Source of the DNA: GM7GCV1 sp965221105
GTDB taxonomy: Bacteria > Pseudomonadota > Gammaproteobacteria > Pseudomonadales > GM7GCV1
Assembly (NCBI GenBank): GCA_965221105.1
Contig: OZ244871.1
Span: forward strand, 620,001-684,000
Direction: 5' to 3'
DNA: 64,000 bases
Shown: positions 1-9,566 of the stretch, one piece after another
Position numbering within the stretch: position 1 is the stretch's first letter
Layout: the number at the start of each line of letters is the position of its first letter
Notes under the pieces: model-generated
The model's input: only the letters and a program-made list of their open reading frames with translations
What the model was told of the DNA's origin: nothing
Databases searched by the model: none
Position numbers and translations under genes: made by a program

Positions 1-505
1 CGACGGTGTCTCAACACTCGAGCAGTTGATCTTTGCTGACCGGCAAGCGCGCTATATGGCACCACACTACCTCAGGGAACTGGCTGGTCATCTGCACGAT
101 GTCCCTGCAGAGGGAGAAACCGTGGAGCTGGTGCAAATCGGCAGTCATTGTCGCGGTTCTATTTTTCGTGAAGCATCAGCGCATATCACTCCAGAACTGA
201 TTGCTCGCATGGACAGCATCAGCAAGTCGATAGATGGCTACTATTTTGGCCGCTACGACCTTCGCGTCCCCTCAGTTGAAGATCTCCGAAAGGGAACCAA
301 TATCAAGGTCATTGAAGCCAATGGCGTCAGCTCGGAATCTGCGAATATTTACGCTGCCGGGGTCGGGCTGTTCCAGGCCTACCGAATTTTGTTCCGGCAG
401 TGGCACATGGCGTTTCACATCGGGGCCAGAAACCGGGCTCTCGGCAGTGCCCCCGCAACTCTGCAAGAGATCCTGGCTAACTGGTCTCAGATCAACAAGG
501 AATAA
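1..505 (+). CDS. ATP-grasp-like carboxylate-amine ligase family protein, C-terminal part
   Basis: The reading frame is open from base 2, so the gene starts outside the window; the TTG at 26 is internal. About 167 C-terminal residues are present. The stretches YDLRVPSVEDL and IKVIEANGVSSES resemble the C-terminal catalytic half of ATP-grasp proteins often annotated as carboxylate-amine or D-Ala-D-Ala ligase-like, in which acidic and Asn residues bind Mg-ATP. That assignment rests on family resemblance, and the substrate cannot be told. No terminator is evident in the 143 bases before cysI. Confidence 0.6.
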   Translation, partial: DGVSTLEQLIFADRQARYMAPHYLRELAGHLHDVPAEGETVELVQIGSHCRGSIFREASAHITPELIARMDSISKSIDGYYFGRYDLRVPSVEDLRKGTNIKVIEANGVSSESANIYAAGVGLFQAYRILFRQWHMAFHIGARNRALGSAPATLQEILANWSQINKE

Positions 506-648
506 GCGCTTAACCCTTTGATCTAGCGCACCCTGCCGATTACCTGTGCATTGTCTTTAACCTCAGCTACAGCGCTGGTATAGTGCGCTGCCGCTGAAAT
601 CCCGCTTCGGGCAGGTGTCATGTCAAACCCAGATACAACTGACTGTCC

Positions 649-2313
649 ATGTATATCTACGATCGAATTGACCAGCAGATTATTGAAGATAGGGTCGCGC
701 AGTTTCGCGACCAGACCCGGCGCTATCTGAATGGAGAGATACGGGAAGAAGAATTTCTTCCACTGCGGCTCCAGAACGGCCTCTATGTCCAGCGCCTCGC
801 TCCCATGCTGCGCATATGTATCCCCTATGGAATGGTGTCCGGAACCCAGCTGAGGGCACTGGCTGAGATATGCCGGACATATGACAAGGGCTATGCCCAC
901 TTGACAACCCGCCAGAATATCCAGCTCAACTGGCCAGCACTGGAAGACGTACCCGACATTCTCGCAGATCTGGCCGAGGTGGAAATGCATGCAGTGCAAA
1001 CCAGTGGGAACTGCATTCGTAACTTCACGACTGACCAGTTTGCCGGTGTTGCCCAGGACGAACGTGTAGACCCTCGCCCCTATTGCGAAATAATGCGCCA
1101 GTGGGCCAGTTTTCATCCTGAATTTGCATTCCTGCCACGCAAATTCAAAATTGCCGTATGTGGCTCTGATCAGGATCGTGCAGCGGTGCGCTTTCACGAT
1201 ATTGGCCTCAACCTGATACTTAATAGTCAGGGTGAAACCGGATTTCAGGTGCTGGTCGGTGGAGGCTTGGGCCGCACACCGGTTATCGGCACCGTTATTC
1301 GCGAGTTTCTGCCTGAGAAGCACATATTGACGTACCTGGAAGCGATCCTCAGGGTGTACAACCTGCATGGCAATAGAGACAACAGATACAAGGCGCGCAT
1401 CAAAATCCTGGTTCGTGCCATGGGTGCCGATCAATTCACCGAGAAGGTGGAAAAAGAATGGCAGCATCTGCAGGACGGCCCCGCTACGCTGACGGATGAA
1501 GAAATTGAACGCGTCAAGAGCCATTTCACTGACCCTGCGTACCTTGATATTGATGCTGCCAGCGCACAGGCCAGGCTCGACGAGCAGGCCGCGGACGACA
1601 GGGCATTTTCTCGCTGGTTGGAACGCAATACCGAATCACACTGCCGCCCAGGGTACCGCGCTGTCACACTGTCTCTCAAACCAACCGGTATTGCACCCGG
1701 AGACATTACATCTGAACAGCTCGATGCCGTTGCCGATCTGGCCGATACGTACAGTTTTGGTGAAGCGCGCACCACGCATGAACAGAATCTGGTGCTCGCT
1801 GACGTTGAAGAAACCCGCCTATACGACCTCTGGCAAGAGGCGAAACTTCTCAACTTCGCAACCCCAACACTGGGCACCCTGCTCGACATAATCTGCTGCC
1901 CTGGGGGTGATTTCTGTTCCTTGGCCAACGCCAAGTCCATTCCCATTGCCGAAGATATTCAACGCCGTTTTGATGACCTGGATTACGTGCACGATCTGGG
2001 CGATCTCGACCTGAACATCTCTGGCTGCATGAACGCCTGCGGACACCATCATATAGGCCACATCGGGATACTCGGCGTAGATAAGAAGGGTGAGGAGTTC
2101 TATCAGGTACAGCTCGGTGGAAATCAGTCGAACCAGGCATCACTGGGCAAGGTGCTGGGACCGGCCTTCAGGCAGGATGAACTTTCTGATGTGATTGAGA
2201 CCATCATTCACAACTATGTCGCCAACCGCATCGAAAGCGAATCCTTTTTGGAGGTCTACCAGCGTCTCGGCCATGACCATTTCAAGGGGGTCGTCTATGC
2301 ACAAGCTGATTAA
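649..2313 (+). CDS. cysI: Assimilatory sulfite (or nitrite) reductase hemoprotein, CysI type
   Basis: The 554-aa protein has the duplicated ferredoxin-reductase-like and siroheme/4Fe-4S layout of sulfite and nitrite reductases. The cluster cysteines are visible at about C416/C417 and C422 (CCPGGDFC) and C460 and C464 (GCMNAC); the last is expected to bridge to siroheme. N-terminal RQNIQLNW and the TRQN-like pattern are typical. It should reduce sulfite to sulfide (six electrons) in the cytoplasm for cysteine synthesis. The next gene, a DUF934 protein, overlaps by 17 bases; this pairing marks the Pseudomonas-type assimilatory enzyme. A nitrite substrate is not excluded by sequence alone. Confidence 0.88.
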   Translation: MYIYDRIDQQIIEDRVAQFRDQTRRYLNGEIREEEFLPLRLQNGLYVQRLAPMLRICIPYGMVSGTQLRALAEICRTYDKGYAHLTTRQNIQLNWPALEDVPDILADLAEVEMHAVQTSGNCIRNFTTDQFAGVAQDERVDPRPYCEIMRQWASFHPEFAFLPRKFKIAVCGSDQDRAAVRFHDIGLNLILNSQGETGFQVLVGGGLGRTPVIGTVIREFLPEKHILTYLEAILRVYNLHGNRDNRYKARIKILVRAMGADQFTEKVEKEWQHLQDGPATLTDEEIERVKSHFTDPAYLDIDAASAQARLDEQAADDRAFSRWLERNTESHCRPGYRAVTLSLKPTGIAPGDITSEQLDAVADLADTYSFGEARTTHEQNLVLADVEETRLYDLWQEAKLLNFATPTLGTLLDIICCPGGDFCSLANAKSIPIAEDIQRRFDDLDYVHDLGDLDLNISGCMNACGHHHIGHIGILGVDKKGEEFYQVQLGGNQSNQASLGKVLGPAFRQDELSDVIETIIHNYVANRIESESFLEVYQRLGHDHFKGVVYAQAD

Positions 2314-2818
2314 GGACGGCGCACTTGTTGACAACAACTGGGAGGTTGCCGACCTGGATGTTGAAGACAATCTTCCCGAGGGCAATAATGTGCTGGTGCC
2401 GCTCAAGTACTGGAACGCGCACCGGTCGGATATTCAGGCCGGTGAGCAACGTACCGGTGTGGTGCTTCAACCTGACGAAACGCCGGATCAAATCTCGGGT
2501 GACCTGGCGGATATCCCTGTTATAGCAATCAACTTCCCTGGATTTGCGGACGGTCGCGGTTTCTCTATTGCCCGCCTCCTGCGCGAACGCCACGGCTTTG
2601 CTGGCGAATTGCGCGCCATAGGTGCCCCTATACGCGATCAACTCACCTACTTGTCCAGGGTTGGCTTCAATGCATTTCAGCTGGCTGAGCACTATGACCC
2701 TGCAGAGGCCCTGGCATCGTTGCACGACTTCAGGGATAACTACCAGGCCTCTGCAGACCAGCCTGTCCCGCTGTTCCGCCGCCACAAACACCCTGGGGCA
2801 CAGCAACCGAGGAACTAA
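2297..2818 (+). CDS. DUF934 protein, partner of CysI
   Basis: The 173-aa protein begins with MHKLIKDG and contains DGRGFSIARLLRER and IRDQLTYLSRVGFNAFQL, the recognisable core of DUF934. I chose the ATG at 2297, inside the end of cysI, because the family starts here; longer forms begin antiparallel to no known domain. The overlap with cysI implies translational coupling. The family is linked genetically to sulfite reduction but its biochemical role is not settled; it may support electron delivery or assembly of the reductase (inference). Confidence 0.85.
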   Translation: MHKLIKDGALVDNNWEVADLDVEDNLPEGNNVLVPLKYWNAHRSDIQAGEQRTGVVLQPDETPDQISGDLADIPVIAINFPGFADGRGFSIARLLRERHGFAGELRAIGAPIRDQLTYLSRVGFNAFQLAEHYDPAEALASLHDFRDNYQASADQPVPLFRRHKHPGAQQPRN

Positions 2819-2874
2819 CCCGGATAGTGCGTTCGGGGTTGCGCTGCACGCACATACATCGTACAAAGACACCC

Positions 2875-4032
2875 ATGCTCACCGAGTACTTTTTCCTGGT
2901 GTTTACCGGCGCAGCGCTGCTCGGATGCCTGGCAATGTACTGCCGCCAGCCGTTGATCGTGACCTATATCGCCCTGGGTGCCGCAATTGGTCCCTACGGC
3001 TTGGGGTACGTAGAGAACCTGGAACTACTGGGCGGAGCATCTGAAATCGGCATCATATTCCTTCTTTTTTTGCTCGGCCTGGATATGCAACCATCAGCTT
3101 TGCTGGCCGTACTGAGGAAGGCTACACTCACAACTCTGGTCAGCTCCATCCTGTTCGCGGCCGTGGGCGCAGGCATTGCCAGCTTTTGGGGCTATTCGCT
3201 GGCGGAATGCCTGATCATAGGTGCCGCCATGATGTTTTCGAGCACCATCATCGGCATTAAACTTTTGCCCACCACAGTTTTGCATCATCGCCATAGCGGT
3301 GAACTCATGGTCGGCCTTTTGCTGATGCAGGACTTTCTCGCAATTCTCATCCTGATCCTGTTGATCAGCGGCGAGACCGGAACGATCAATATTCCCGCAT
3401 TAGGCATGGCGCTGATCGCAGTGCCCCTGCTCGGTGCCACTGCGTACTTCGTAACCCAGAGACTGCTGCTGCCCGTGATCGCCCGCTTTGACCGGATTCA
3501 GGAATTCACTTTTCTGATAGCCATAGGCTGGTGTATGAGCATGGCGGAACTCGCCAGATATATGGGGCTGTCCCTGGAGATTGGTGCCTTTATCGCCGGC
3601 ATCAGCCTGGCAACCAGTCCCATATCGCAATACATAGCGCTGAGCCTCAAACCTCTGCGAGATTTTTTCCTGGTGGTGTTTTTCTTTGCCATTGGTGCCG
3701 GTTTTAATCTGGGCATGCTTGCGGAAATCATCATCCCCGCGACAATCCTGGCGGCGCTCATGCTCGCCATCAAGCCCGTGGTTTTCAGCTTTCTTGTGCG
3801 GGGCCAAAGTGAGACCAGGGAACTGGCCTGGGACCTGGGGTTTCGCCTGGGGCAGATCAGCGAATTCTCGCTACTGATTGTATTTCTGGCACACGACAGC
3901 AACCTGATCAGCGAACAGGCTTCCCTGCTGGTGCAGGCCACCGCCCTCATCACTTTCCTGGTTTCCAGTTACATTGTTGTATTTAACTTTCCCAACCCCA
4001 TAGCGGTGTCGGAAAAGCTCCGCAGAGACTGA
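2875..4032 (+). CDS. CPA2-family cation/proton antiporter, membrane domain only
   Basis: The 385-aa protein is almost entirely hydrophobic, with about 11 to 13 membrane segments and the CPA2/Kef signatures GIIFLLFLLGLDM, MMFSSTIIGIKLL and MQDFLAI. It should exchange K+ or Na+ for H+ across the inner membrane. It ends soon after the last helix, so the cytoplasmic RCK/TrkA-N regulatory domain of KefB/KefC is absent. ATG 2875 was preferred over an upstream GTG at 2827, whose extra 16 residues are polar and unlike the family. It lies 56 bases after the DUF934 gene and may be cotranscribed. Confidence 0.82.
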   Translation: MLTEYFFLVFTGAALLGCLAMYCRQPLIVTYIALGAAIGPYGLGYVENLELLGGASEIGIIFLLFLLGLDMQPSALLAVLRKATLTTLVSSILFAAVGAGIASFWGYSLAECLIIGAAMMFSSTIIGIKLLPTTVLHHRHSGELMVGLLLMQDFLAILILILLISGETGTINIPALGMALIAVPLLGATAYFVTQRLLLPVIARFDRIQEFTFLIAIGWCMSMAELARYMGLSLEIGAFIAGISLATSPISQYIALSLKPLRDFFLVVFFFAIGAGFNLGMLAEIIIPATILAALMLAIKPVVFSFLVRGQSETRELAWDLGFRLGQISEFSLLIVFLAHDSNLISEQASLLVQATALITFLVSSYIVVFNFPNPIAVSEKLRRD

Positions 4033-4197
4033 AAAACCTTCACCGCGGTCTGTTCAGAAAATCGTAATTCATCGACCTGTCTGGATGGCACACCGGTATC
4101 TCCAGATGCCGTCCAGACATTGATTCGCACTTGCCCGAATTTTCAGGCTATGGTGAACCCCTGGGGGTTGACGTACATGCCGTCCGCCCCAGCCTGA

Positions 4198-4629
4198 TCA
4201 GAGATACAGGCTGTCTTCAGTCTTGTCGTGTCCGCACATAGAGTCTTTCAGCTTCTGCAAAAGGCTTCTGGCGCTGACCTCCCCAACAAATTTCCCATTT
4301 TCAACCACTGGCATGCGCCGTCTTTTGAGTTCACGCAGCCGCTTGGCAGCATCAAATATATTCAGGCGAAGGTCTATGGTTTCCACCTTGGTCACCATGA
4401 ACTGATCGACTGTACCAGTCCCCTCATTGTAGTAACTGATTTCCTCAAAGGCTTTCAGCAGATCCATCTCGGAGACCACCCCGACAACCTGGTTGTCCTC
4501 GTCAACCACAGTGGCACCCGTTATCTCGCGCTCCAGAATAACATGCAGTGCTTCAAAGATATCCGTATCCGGGCGAAAAGTTACCGGATTGATGGACATG
4601 AAATCTTTCATGCTGACTGAATGAAGCAT
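4198..4629 (-). CDS. Tandem CBS-domain protein
   Basis: The 143-aa protein consists of two CBS domains, about residues 8-62 (MSINPVTFRPDTDIFEAL, TGATVVDEDNQVVGVVSE) and 72-130 (VTKVETIDLRLNIFDAA, RRMPVVENGKFVGEVS). Such stand-alone pairs bind adenine nucleotides and act as regulators; no partner is visible. The start at 4629 has a strong AAAGGAG eight bases upstream, so the longer frame to 4683 is not used. It converges with the antiporter gene. Confidence 0.8.
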   Translation of the reverse strand: MLHSVSMKDFMSINPVTFRPDTDIFEALHVILEREITGATVVDEDNQVVGVVSEMDLLKAFEEISYYNEGTGTVDQFMVTKVETIDLRLNIFDAAKRLRELKRRRMPVVENGKFVGEVSARSLLQKLKDSMCGHDKTEDSLYL

Positions 4630-4877
4630 AGCTACACACTCCTTTCTGGTATTGGCCGAACCAACATCGAGGTCGGTTGTCATTGGAAATTACCCACCAC
4701 ATGGGCGCCAGGTGTACTCCTGTTCTTGGGAGCAGTCAAGTTCAAGTTCAGCCGCCATTATTTGGAGACATTCCCGGGATCCATTTACCAATGATTCACG
4801 CAGACTGTGCACGCATGCAGCATGTGGGGCATGATTCCGTTGAAAAAACAGCTGAGTGCGGCATAGTTCCAGTCGGG

Positions 4878-5540
4878 CTAACGCTGAAACTCGCGATTCT
4901 CTAATGCAATTTCCATTTCAAACTTCATGCCGAGCAAGTCGCAGTAAAGCTCCAGAGATCTGATCAGGTTACCTGTGTTGATGTTTATGGAGAAAATCCG
5001 CACTGTATCCCCGTTGCCTTCTGCCGCGCCTATTTGCAGGAGTTCTGCAGGATTTCTTTCCGGATCGCACACGACAGCAAACCTGACAGTGCCCAGATGC
5101 GCGAGATTCAGAGTAACAGGTTCACTCACAGATTTGTGACCCTGAGCCAGGCCTTTGGCGCACAGCGCATCCAAATTATCGATGAACAATGTCAGGCCCC
5201 GCAGACCATTCTCCTGTGGGGTCTCTGCGGGGCAGATGTCCTAAACCGGACGCCGATAGCGCTGTAGATCAATGCAGGTGGATTCAGGCCCAGGCTCAGC
5301 TCCGCTCAACATATGCACTTCCACATCCATATCCAATCCTGCAAGATCGTAAAGATCACCAAAGGGAGCCAGAGCCCGCTGCTGATCTTCATACAAACCT
5401 CTCAAGTCATGTACAGGGGCCTCCATGCCCGTCATCCCGGGAAAGTCCCTGTAAAAGGACAGCGTATTGATCATGCGCTCATCCGGGCTGTCGGAGCTGA
5501 CGGCCAGATTGATGTAGCACGGGCGTTGTATTTCGTTCAC
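4878..5540 (-). pseudogene. VOC (glyoxalase-fold) protein gene broken by an in-frame amber codon
   Basis: Two open stretches, 5540-5244 and 5240-4878, lie in the same frame and are separated only by TAG at 5241-5243. Read through, they give one VOC-type protein of about 219 residues: an N-terminal half with NTLSFYRDFPGM, then FVVCDPERNP-like residues, then the start of a second VOC repeat (LIRSLELYCDLLGMKFE) that stops abruptly. Both the amber codon and the early end suggest decay; a single C-to-T change from CAG would explain the TAG. The substrate is unknown. Confidence 0.6.
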
Positions 5541-5901
5541 GGTTTATCCCGGCTGGCAGTGTCAGGTACCATATACACTTTTATCATCGGAGCGACTCCA
5601 ATCATTCGTCATACTGCCGAATGGGCAGCCTCGTTATCCAGCGACAGACAGCTGCTGCGTGCCCTGCTCCTTGGTATGCTCCAGCTCCAGCTACCGCGAC
5701 TGTCACTCACTCATGGGATCGGCTTCTCTCTATGCTGCTGCAGGGTGCGAGGTCGCCGTGTCTATGATCTGCGCACTCAGGCCCAGATCGCTTAAAAAAC
5801 GGTGTGGCTTTCATGGAGTTTGATGTAGAATGCCGCGCCAATTTTTGCCGCTAGATTGACTGCCAAATCCCGAAAGCAACTTCACTCAGACGAGTCGAGC
5901 A
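5541..5901. other. Intergenic region upstream of fusA2
   Basis: I see no gene in these 361 bases. They separate the divergent VOC pseudogene and the second EF-G gene. A -10-like TAGAAT at 5826-5831 is followed by a GC-rich stretch, as in growth-rate-controlled promoters, but its -35 element is weak, so it is only a candidate start for the EF-G gene. Confidence 0.4.
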
Positions 5902-7992
5902 ATGTCAGACCTATCCCTATACAGAAACATCGGTATTTTCGCCCATGTGGATGCCGGTAAAACCACCACGACTGAACGCATTCTCAAACTTACTGGAAAA
6001 ATCCACAAAACCGGTGAAGTTCACGATGGTGCTGCAACAACCGATTTCATGGAGCAGGAGCAGGAGCGCGGTATAACCATCCAGTCTGCGGCGACTACCT
6101 GCTTCTGGCGGGATCACCGACTGAATATCATCGATACTCCAGGGCATGTGGATTTTACCGTTGAAGTCTATCGCTCCCTGAAGGTGCTTGATGGCGGAGT
6201 CGGCGTATTCTGTGGATCAGGCGGGGTGGAACCCCAGTCCGAGACCAACTGGCGTTACGCCAATGATTCTGAAGTGGCGCGCATTATTTTCGTCAACAAA
6301 CTGGATCGCGTGGGCGCAGACTTTTTGCGCGTTGTCGGACAAATCAAGACAGTGCTGGGCGCAAACCCGCTGGTCATGACCCTGCCAATTGGCCACGAAG
6401 ACAACTTTACCGGCGTGGTCGACATTCTCACCAAACAAGCCTATGTATGGGACGCCACCGGTCTGCCGGAAAACTACGAGATCACCGATGTTCCCGAAGA
6501 CATGGCCGCGCAGGTGGAGCAATACCACGAGCAGTTGATCGAAACCGCTGTTGAACAGGATGACGACCTGATGATGGCCTATATGGACGGCGAGGAGCCC
6601 TCGGCAGAGGACATAAAGGCCTGCATCCGCAAGGGAACACGCAATCTGGACTTCTTTCCCACGTACTGCGGGTCTGCATTCAAAAACAAGGGTGTGCAGC
6701 TCGTGCTGGATGCTGTAGTAGACTACCTGCCGAGTCCGACCGAAGTCGAACCCCAGCCGCTCACTAACGAAGAGGGCGAGCCCACCGGAGAATTCGCCAC
6801 CGTTTCTGCAGACGAGCCCTTGCGCGCCCTGGCATTCAAAATCATGGATGACCGCTTTGGTGCACTGACCTTTATACGAGTCTATTCCGGCGTGCTGGAA
6901 AAAGGTATGACAATCCTGAACTCTGCCACCGGTAAAACAGAGCGCATCGGCCGCATGGTGGAAATGCACGCAGATGATCGCAACGAGATCGACCGCGCTC
7001 AAGCTGGCGATATTCTGGCTGTAGTCGGTATGAAAAACGTCCAGACTGGCCATACGCTGTGCGACCAGAACACCCCCTGCACGCTCGAAGCCATGGTGTT
7101 CCCTGATCCGGTAATGTCCATTGCCGTTGCTCCCAAGGACACAGGCGGTTCAGAGAAAATGGGTGTTGCGATCGGCAAGATGATTGCTGAAGACCCGTCC
7201 TTCCGGGTGGAGACCGATGAAGATTCCGGTGAAACCATTCTGAAAGGCATGGGTGAGCTGCACCTGGACATTAAAGTCGACATCCTCAAACGCACCTACG
7301 GTGTCGATCTGGAAGTCGGCGAGCCCCAGGTGGCTTATCGGGAAACAATTACACAGCCCATCGACGATAGCTACACCCACAAGAAGCAATCGGGTGGTTC
7401 AGGGCAGTTCGGCAAGATCGACTACCGCATCAGGCCCAATGAGCCCGGAACCGGCTATACCTTTCATTCGACCGTGGCCGGCGGCAACGTGCCCAAGGAG
7501 TTCTTTCCCGCCATTGAGAAAGGCTTTGCAATGATGATGGAAGAGGGCCCCTTGGCTGGCTTTCCCATGCTGGATGTGGACATCGAGCTCTACGATGGCG
7601 GTCATCACGCAGTGGATTCCTCAACCATTGCATTCGAACTGGCTGCCAAAGGTGCCTATCGACAATCCATGCCCAAAGCAGGACCCCAGTTGATTGAACC
7701 CATCATGAAGGTGGATGTATATACACCGGACGACCATGTAGGTGATGTGATCGGCGACCTCAACCGCCGTCGAGGCATGATCAAGGATCAGGAAGCAGGT
7801 GTGACTGGCGTGCGCATAAAGGCCGATGTGCCTCTGGCGGAGATGTTTGGTTACATCGGAAACCTGCGCACCATGACCTCGGGACGTGGCCAGTTCTCTA
7901 TGGAGTTCTCTCACTACCTGCCCTGCCCCCAGCAGGTGGCCGAACAGGTGATCGAGGAGACCAAAGCCCGCAGGGAAGCCAAGCAGAAATAA
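5902..7992 (+). CDS. fusA2: Second elongation factor G (FusA2/EF-G2 type)
   Basis: The 696-aa protein has all EF-G domains: G domain with AHVDAGKTTTTERIL (P-loop), switch II DTPGHVDF and NKLD, then domains II-V including GELHLDIKVDILKR and GDLNRRRGMI. It should be a translational GTPase for ribosome translocation or recycling. It is clearly distinct from the fusA product at 10.9-13 kb (for example LKLTGKIHKTGEVHDGAATTDF against LFYTGMSHKIGEVHDGAATMDW) and matches the second EF-G seen in Pseudomonas and Shewanella. It stands alone, followed by its own terminator, so it is expressed apart from the str operon. Confidence 0.92.
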   Translation: MSDLSLYRNIGIFAHVDAGKTTTTERILKLTGKIHKTGEVHDGAATTDFMEQEQERGITIQSAATTCFWRDHRLNIIDTPGHVDFTVEVYRSLKVLDGGVGVFCGSGGVEPQSETNWRYANDSEVARIIFVNKLDRVGADFLRVVGQIKTVLGANPLVMTLPIGHEDNFTGVVDILTKQAYVWDATGLPENYEITDVPEDMAAQVEQYHEQLIETAVEQDDDLMMAYMDGEEPSAEDIKACIRKGTRNLDFFPTYCGSAFKNKGVQLVLDAVVDYLPSPTEVEPQPLTNEEGEPTGEFATVSADEPLRALAFKIMDDRFGALTFIRVYSGVLEKGMTILNSATGKTERIGRMVEMHADDRNEIDRAQAGDILAVVGMKNVQTGHTLCDQNTPCTLEAMVFPDPVMSIAVAPKDTGGSEKMGVAIGKMIAEDPSFRVETDEDSGETILKGMGELHLDIKVDILKRTYGVDLEVGEPQVAYRETITQPIDDSYTHKKQSGGSGQFGKIDYRIRPNEPGTGYTFHSTVAGGNVPKEFFPAIEKGFAMMMEEGPLAGFPMLDVDIELYDGGHHAVDSSTIAFELAAKGAYRQSMPKAGPQLIEPIMKVDVYTPDDHVGDVIGDLNRRRGMIKDQEAGVTGVRIKADVPLAEMFGYIGNLRTMTSGRGQFSMEFSHYLPCPQQVAEQVIEETKARREAKQK

Positions 7993-8008
7993 CGCTCTCC
8001 CGGCTCAC

Positions 8009-8032
8009 AGCCCCGATAGGTCGGGGCTTTTT
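8009..8032 (+). terminator. Rho-independent terminator of fusA2
   Basis: AGCCCCGA (8009-8016) pairs perfectly with TCGGGGCT (8021-8028) across a 4-base loop, followed by a T run to 8032. The T run overlaps the stop codon of the convergent CNNM gene. Confidence 0.9.
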
Positions 8033-9059
8033 AGTGTATCCTGCGCCAATGTCGACTGAGCCGCCGAGCAAGCTGCTGCATATCCGCAAATCGGTCAGTT
8101 TCATCGACGATTTCCAGGCCAATAAGCGACTCGAGGATGTCTTCCAGCGTCAAGATACCAACCCCGTCGCCGTACTCATTGACCACCAGCATGATCTGCT
8201 GCCCCTGGCTGACAAAATCGTCAAAAGCCTTGAGCAACGAGAACTTGTCCATAATCGCAGGCAGCTCACGCCGAAAATCACGCAAAGGCGTGTCGCCGTC
8301 ACCAGATGCATTGGCCATCAGGGCATCCGAGCGCAAAACGAATCCACCGATTTCATCGGGGCCCTCCAGCAAGGGAATACGAGAGAACCGCTGTCCTTCC
8401 GCCTCATCAAGCAGGTCTCTGCAAAGTGCATCTTCAGGCATAGAAAATACCACGCTGCGAGGCGTCATAGCCGTCCGAACTTCGGCCTCACGCAACGCGA
8501 AAAGATTTTGCAGTACCTTGACTTCCTGTGGGTCCAGCTCTCCTTCCTGCTCACCCAGTTCTGCCAGGGCTGTGAACTCACTGCGATTAAAGCCCGGGGC
8601 CGGGTTATCCGGCGAAAACCAGCGTGTCAATTTATTTGAGAGGATTACAAAGGGATACAGGGCTCTCACCAGAAAACTCAATACCACGGCCGTCACAGGT
8701 GCCAGTTGCTTCCAGTAATTGGCCCCAAGAGCCTTGGGAATAATTTCGGAAAAAACCAGAATGATCAGCGTCAGCAGAGCTGAAACAACAGCTACATAGG
8801 CATTACCGAAGACTACCGCTGCCTGGGCACCCGCCCCAACTGCACCCACCGTATGGGCAATGGTGTTGAGTGTCAGAATTACTGCCAGAGGGCTATTGAT
8901 TTCTTCCTTGAGTTTCCGCCATAGAGGCGCACTGCTTTTTCCCTCCTGCTCGATAACCGCCAGATAGGCTGTATCTACGCTTAGAAGGACAGCTTCGGCA
9001 ATGGAACACAGAAAAGAGAACACCACTGCGGTACATACAAAAGCTATCAATAAAGTCAT
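8031..9059 (-). CDS. CNNM/DUF21-type membrane protein with CBS pair
   Basis: The 342-aa protein starts with a DUF21 transmembrane domain (about residues 1-175: FLCSIAEAVLLSVD, LTLNTIAHTVGAVGAG, FSEIIPKALG) and continues with a CBS pair (about 200-320: MTPRSVVFSMPED, LVVNEYGDGVGILTLEDILESLIG). The family is linked to Mg2+/Co2+ transport or efflux (CorC/YfjD-like, often called hemolysin). The C-terminal CorC/HlyC domain of the longer members is missing; the protein ends soon after the second CBS. It converges with fusA2. Confidence 0.82.
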   Translation of the reverse strand: MTLLIAFVCTAVVFSFLCSIAEAVLLSVDTAYLAVIEQEGKSSAPLWRKLKEEINSPLAVILTLNTIAHTVGAVGAGAQAAVVFGNAYVAVVSALLTLIILVFSEIIPKALGANYWKQLAPVTAVVLSFLVRALYPFVILSNKLTRWFSPDNPAPGFNRSEFTALAELGEQEGELDPQEVKVLQNLFALREAEVRTAMTPRSVVFSMPEDALCRDLLDEAEGQRFSRIPLLEGPDEIGGFVLRSDALMANASGDGDTPLRDFRRELPAIMDKFSLLKAFDDFVSQGQQIMLVVNEYGDGVGILTLEDILESLIGLEIVDETDRFADMQQLARRLSRHWRRIH

Positions 9060-9566
9060 CAGCTAACCGTCGAATTCTCAGCCTTTCGTACTTTCACAAT
9101 GCCGCTCTTTGAAACTGCATCGCATGTACAGAGCAGTCGACAATGGCCTCGACTCCGGGCTTGCCGCCCCAACAGACATCTCATCTTCACAGTGCGTTGA
9201 TCTGCCAATCCAATTTGCGGGACGAGCCGGTTTAATGCGGAAAAGCGCACATGGAGCGCCTCAGCACACCCGCCGGACTCCAAGCTGGGTGGCCTGTGGG
9301 ACACGGCATTGAATGGGTTCGGGGAGACCCAAGTCAGTCACACAGGCCTCAGTCGCCGGGCAGACCTGGGCTATGGAAACCATTTCGTCCAGAGAGAGTG
9401 GAAAAACGCGGTCTGACCAAAACCATCCCCTGTGACATTTTGCCTATAAACGCACTACCCGTCACGGGCGTGACGGGTATTTTGAAGCTTTGAATCCAAA
9501 TGAACAGACCTTTGACACAGCCTGTCGCGAGAACTTTTTCAAGCGTTGTATGACTGTCTACAGGTA
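9060..9566. other. Intergenic region between the CNNM gene and tuf copy 1
   Basis: No convincing gene in 507 bases. An 81-codon minus-strand frame abuts the CNNM start but has arginine-rich, low-complexity content. A perfect inverted repeat, ACCCGTCA (9457-9464) and TGACGGGT (9471-9478), lies about 90 bases beyond the tuf stop. It lacks a good T run on either strand, so it may end the str operon weakly or be an RNA-processing hairpin. Confidence 0.4.

Noticed and set aside
523..1524. 333-codon minus-strand frame opposite cysI
   Set aside because: It is antisense to a conserved reductase, its composition is that of a shadow frame, and no family is recognisable.
5313..5795. 160-codon plus-strand frame before fusA2
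   Set aside because: It overlaps the VOC pseudogene antisense, has no ribosome site and no known motif.
9059..9304. 81-codon frame abutting the CNNM gene
   Set aside because: TGATG contact is suggestive of coupling, but the residues are Arg/Cys-rich with no domain, and CNNM genes stand alone elsewhere.
9457..9478. Perfect hairpin as terminator of the str operon
   Set aside because: Neither strand has a proper T run after it, so I noted it only in the intergenic entry.
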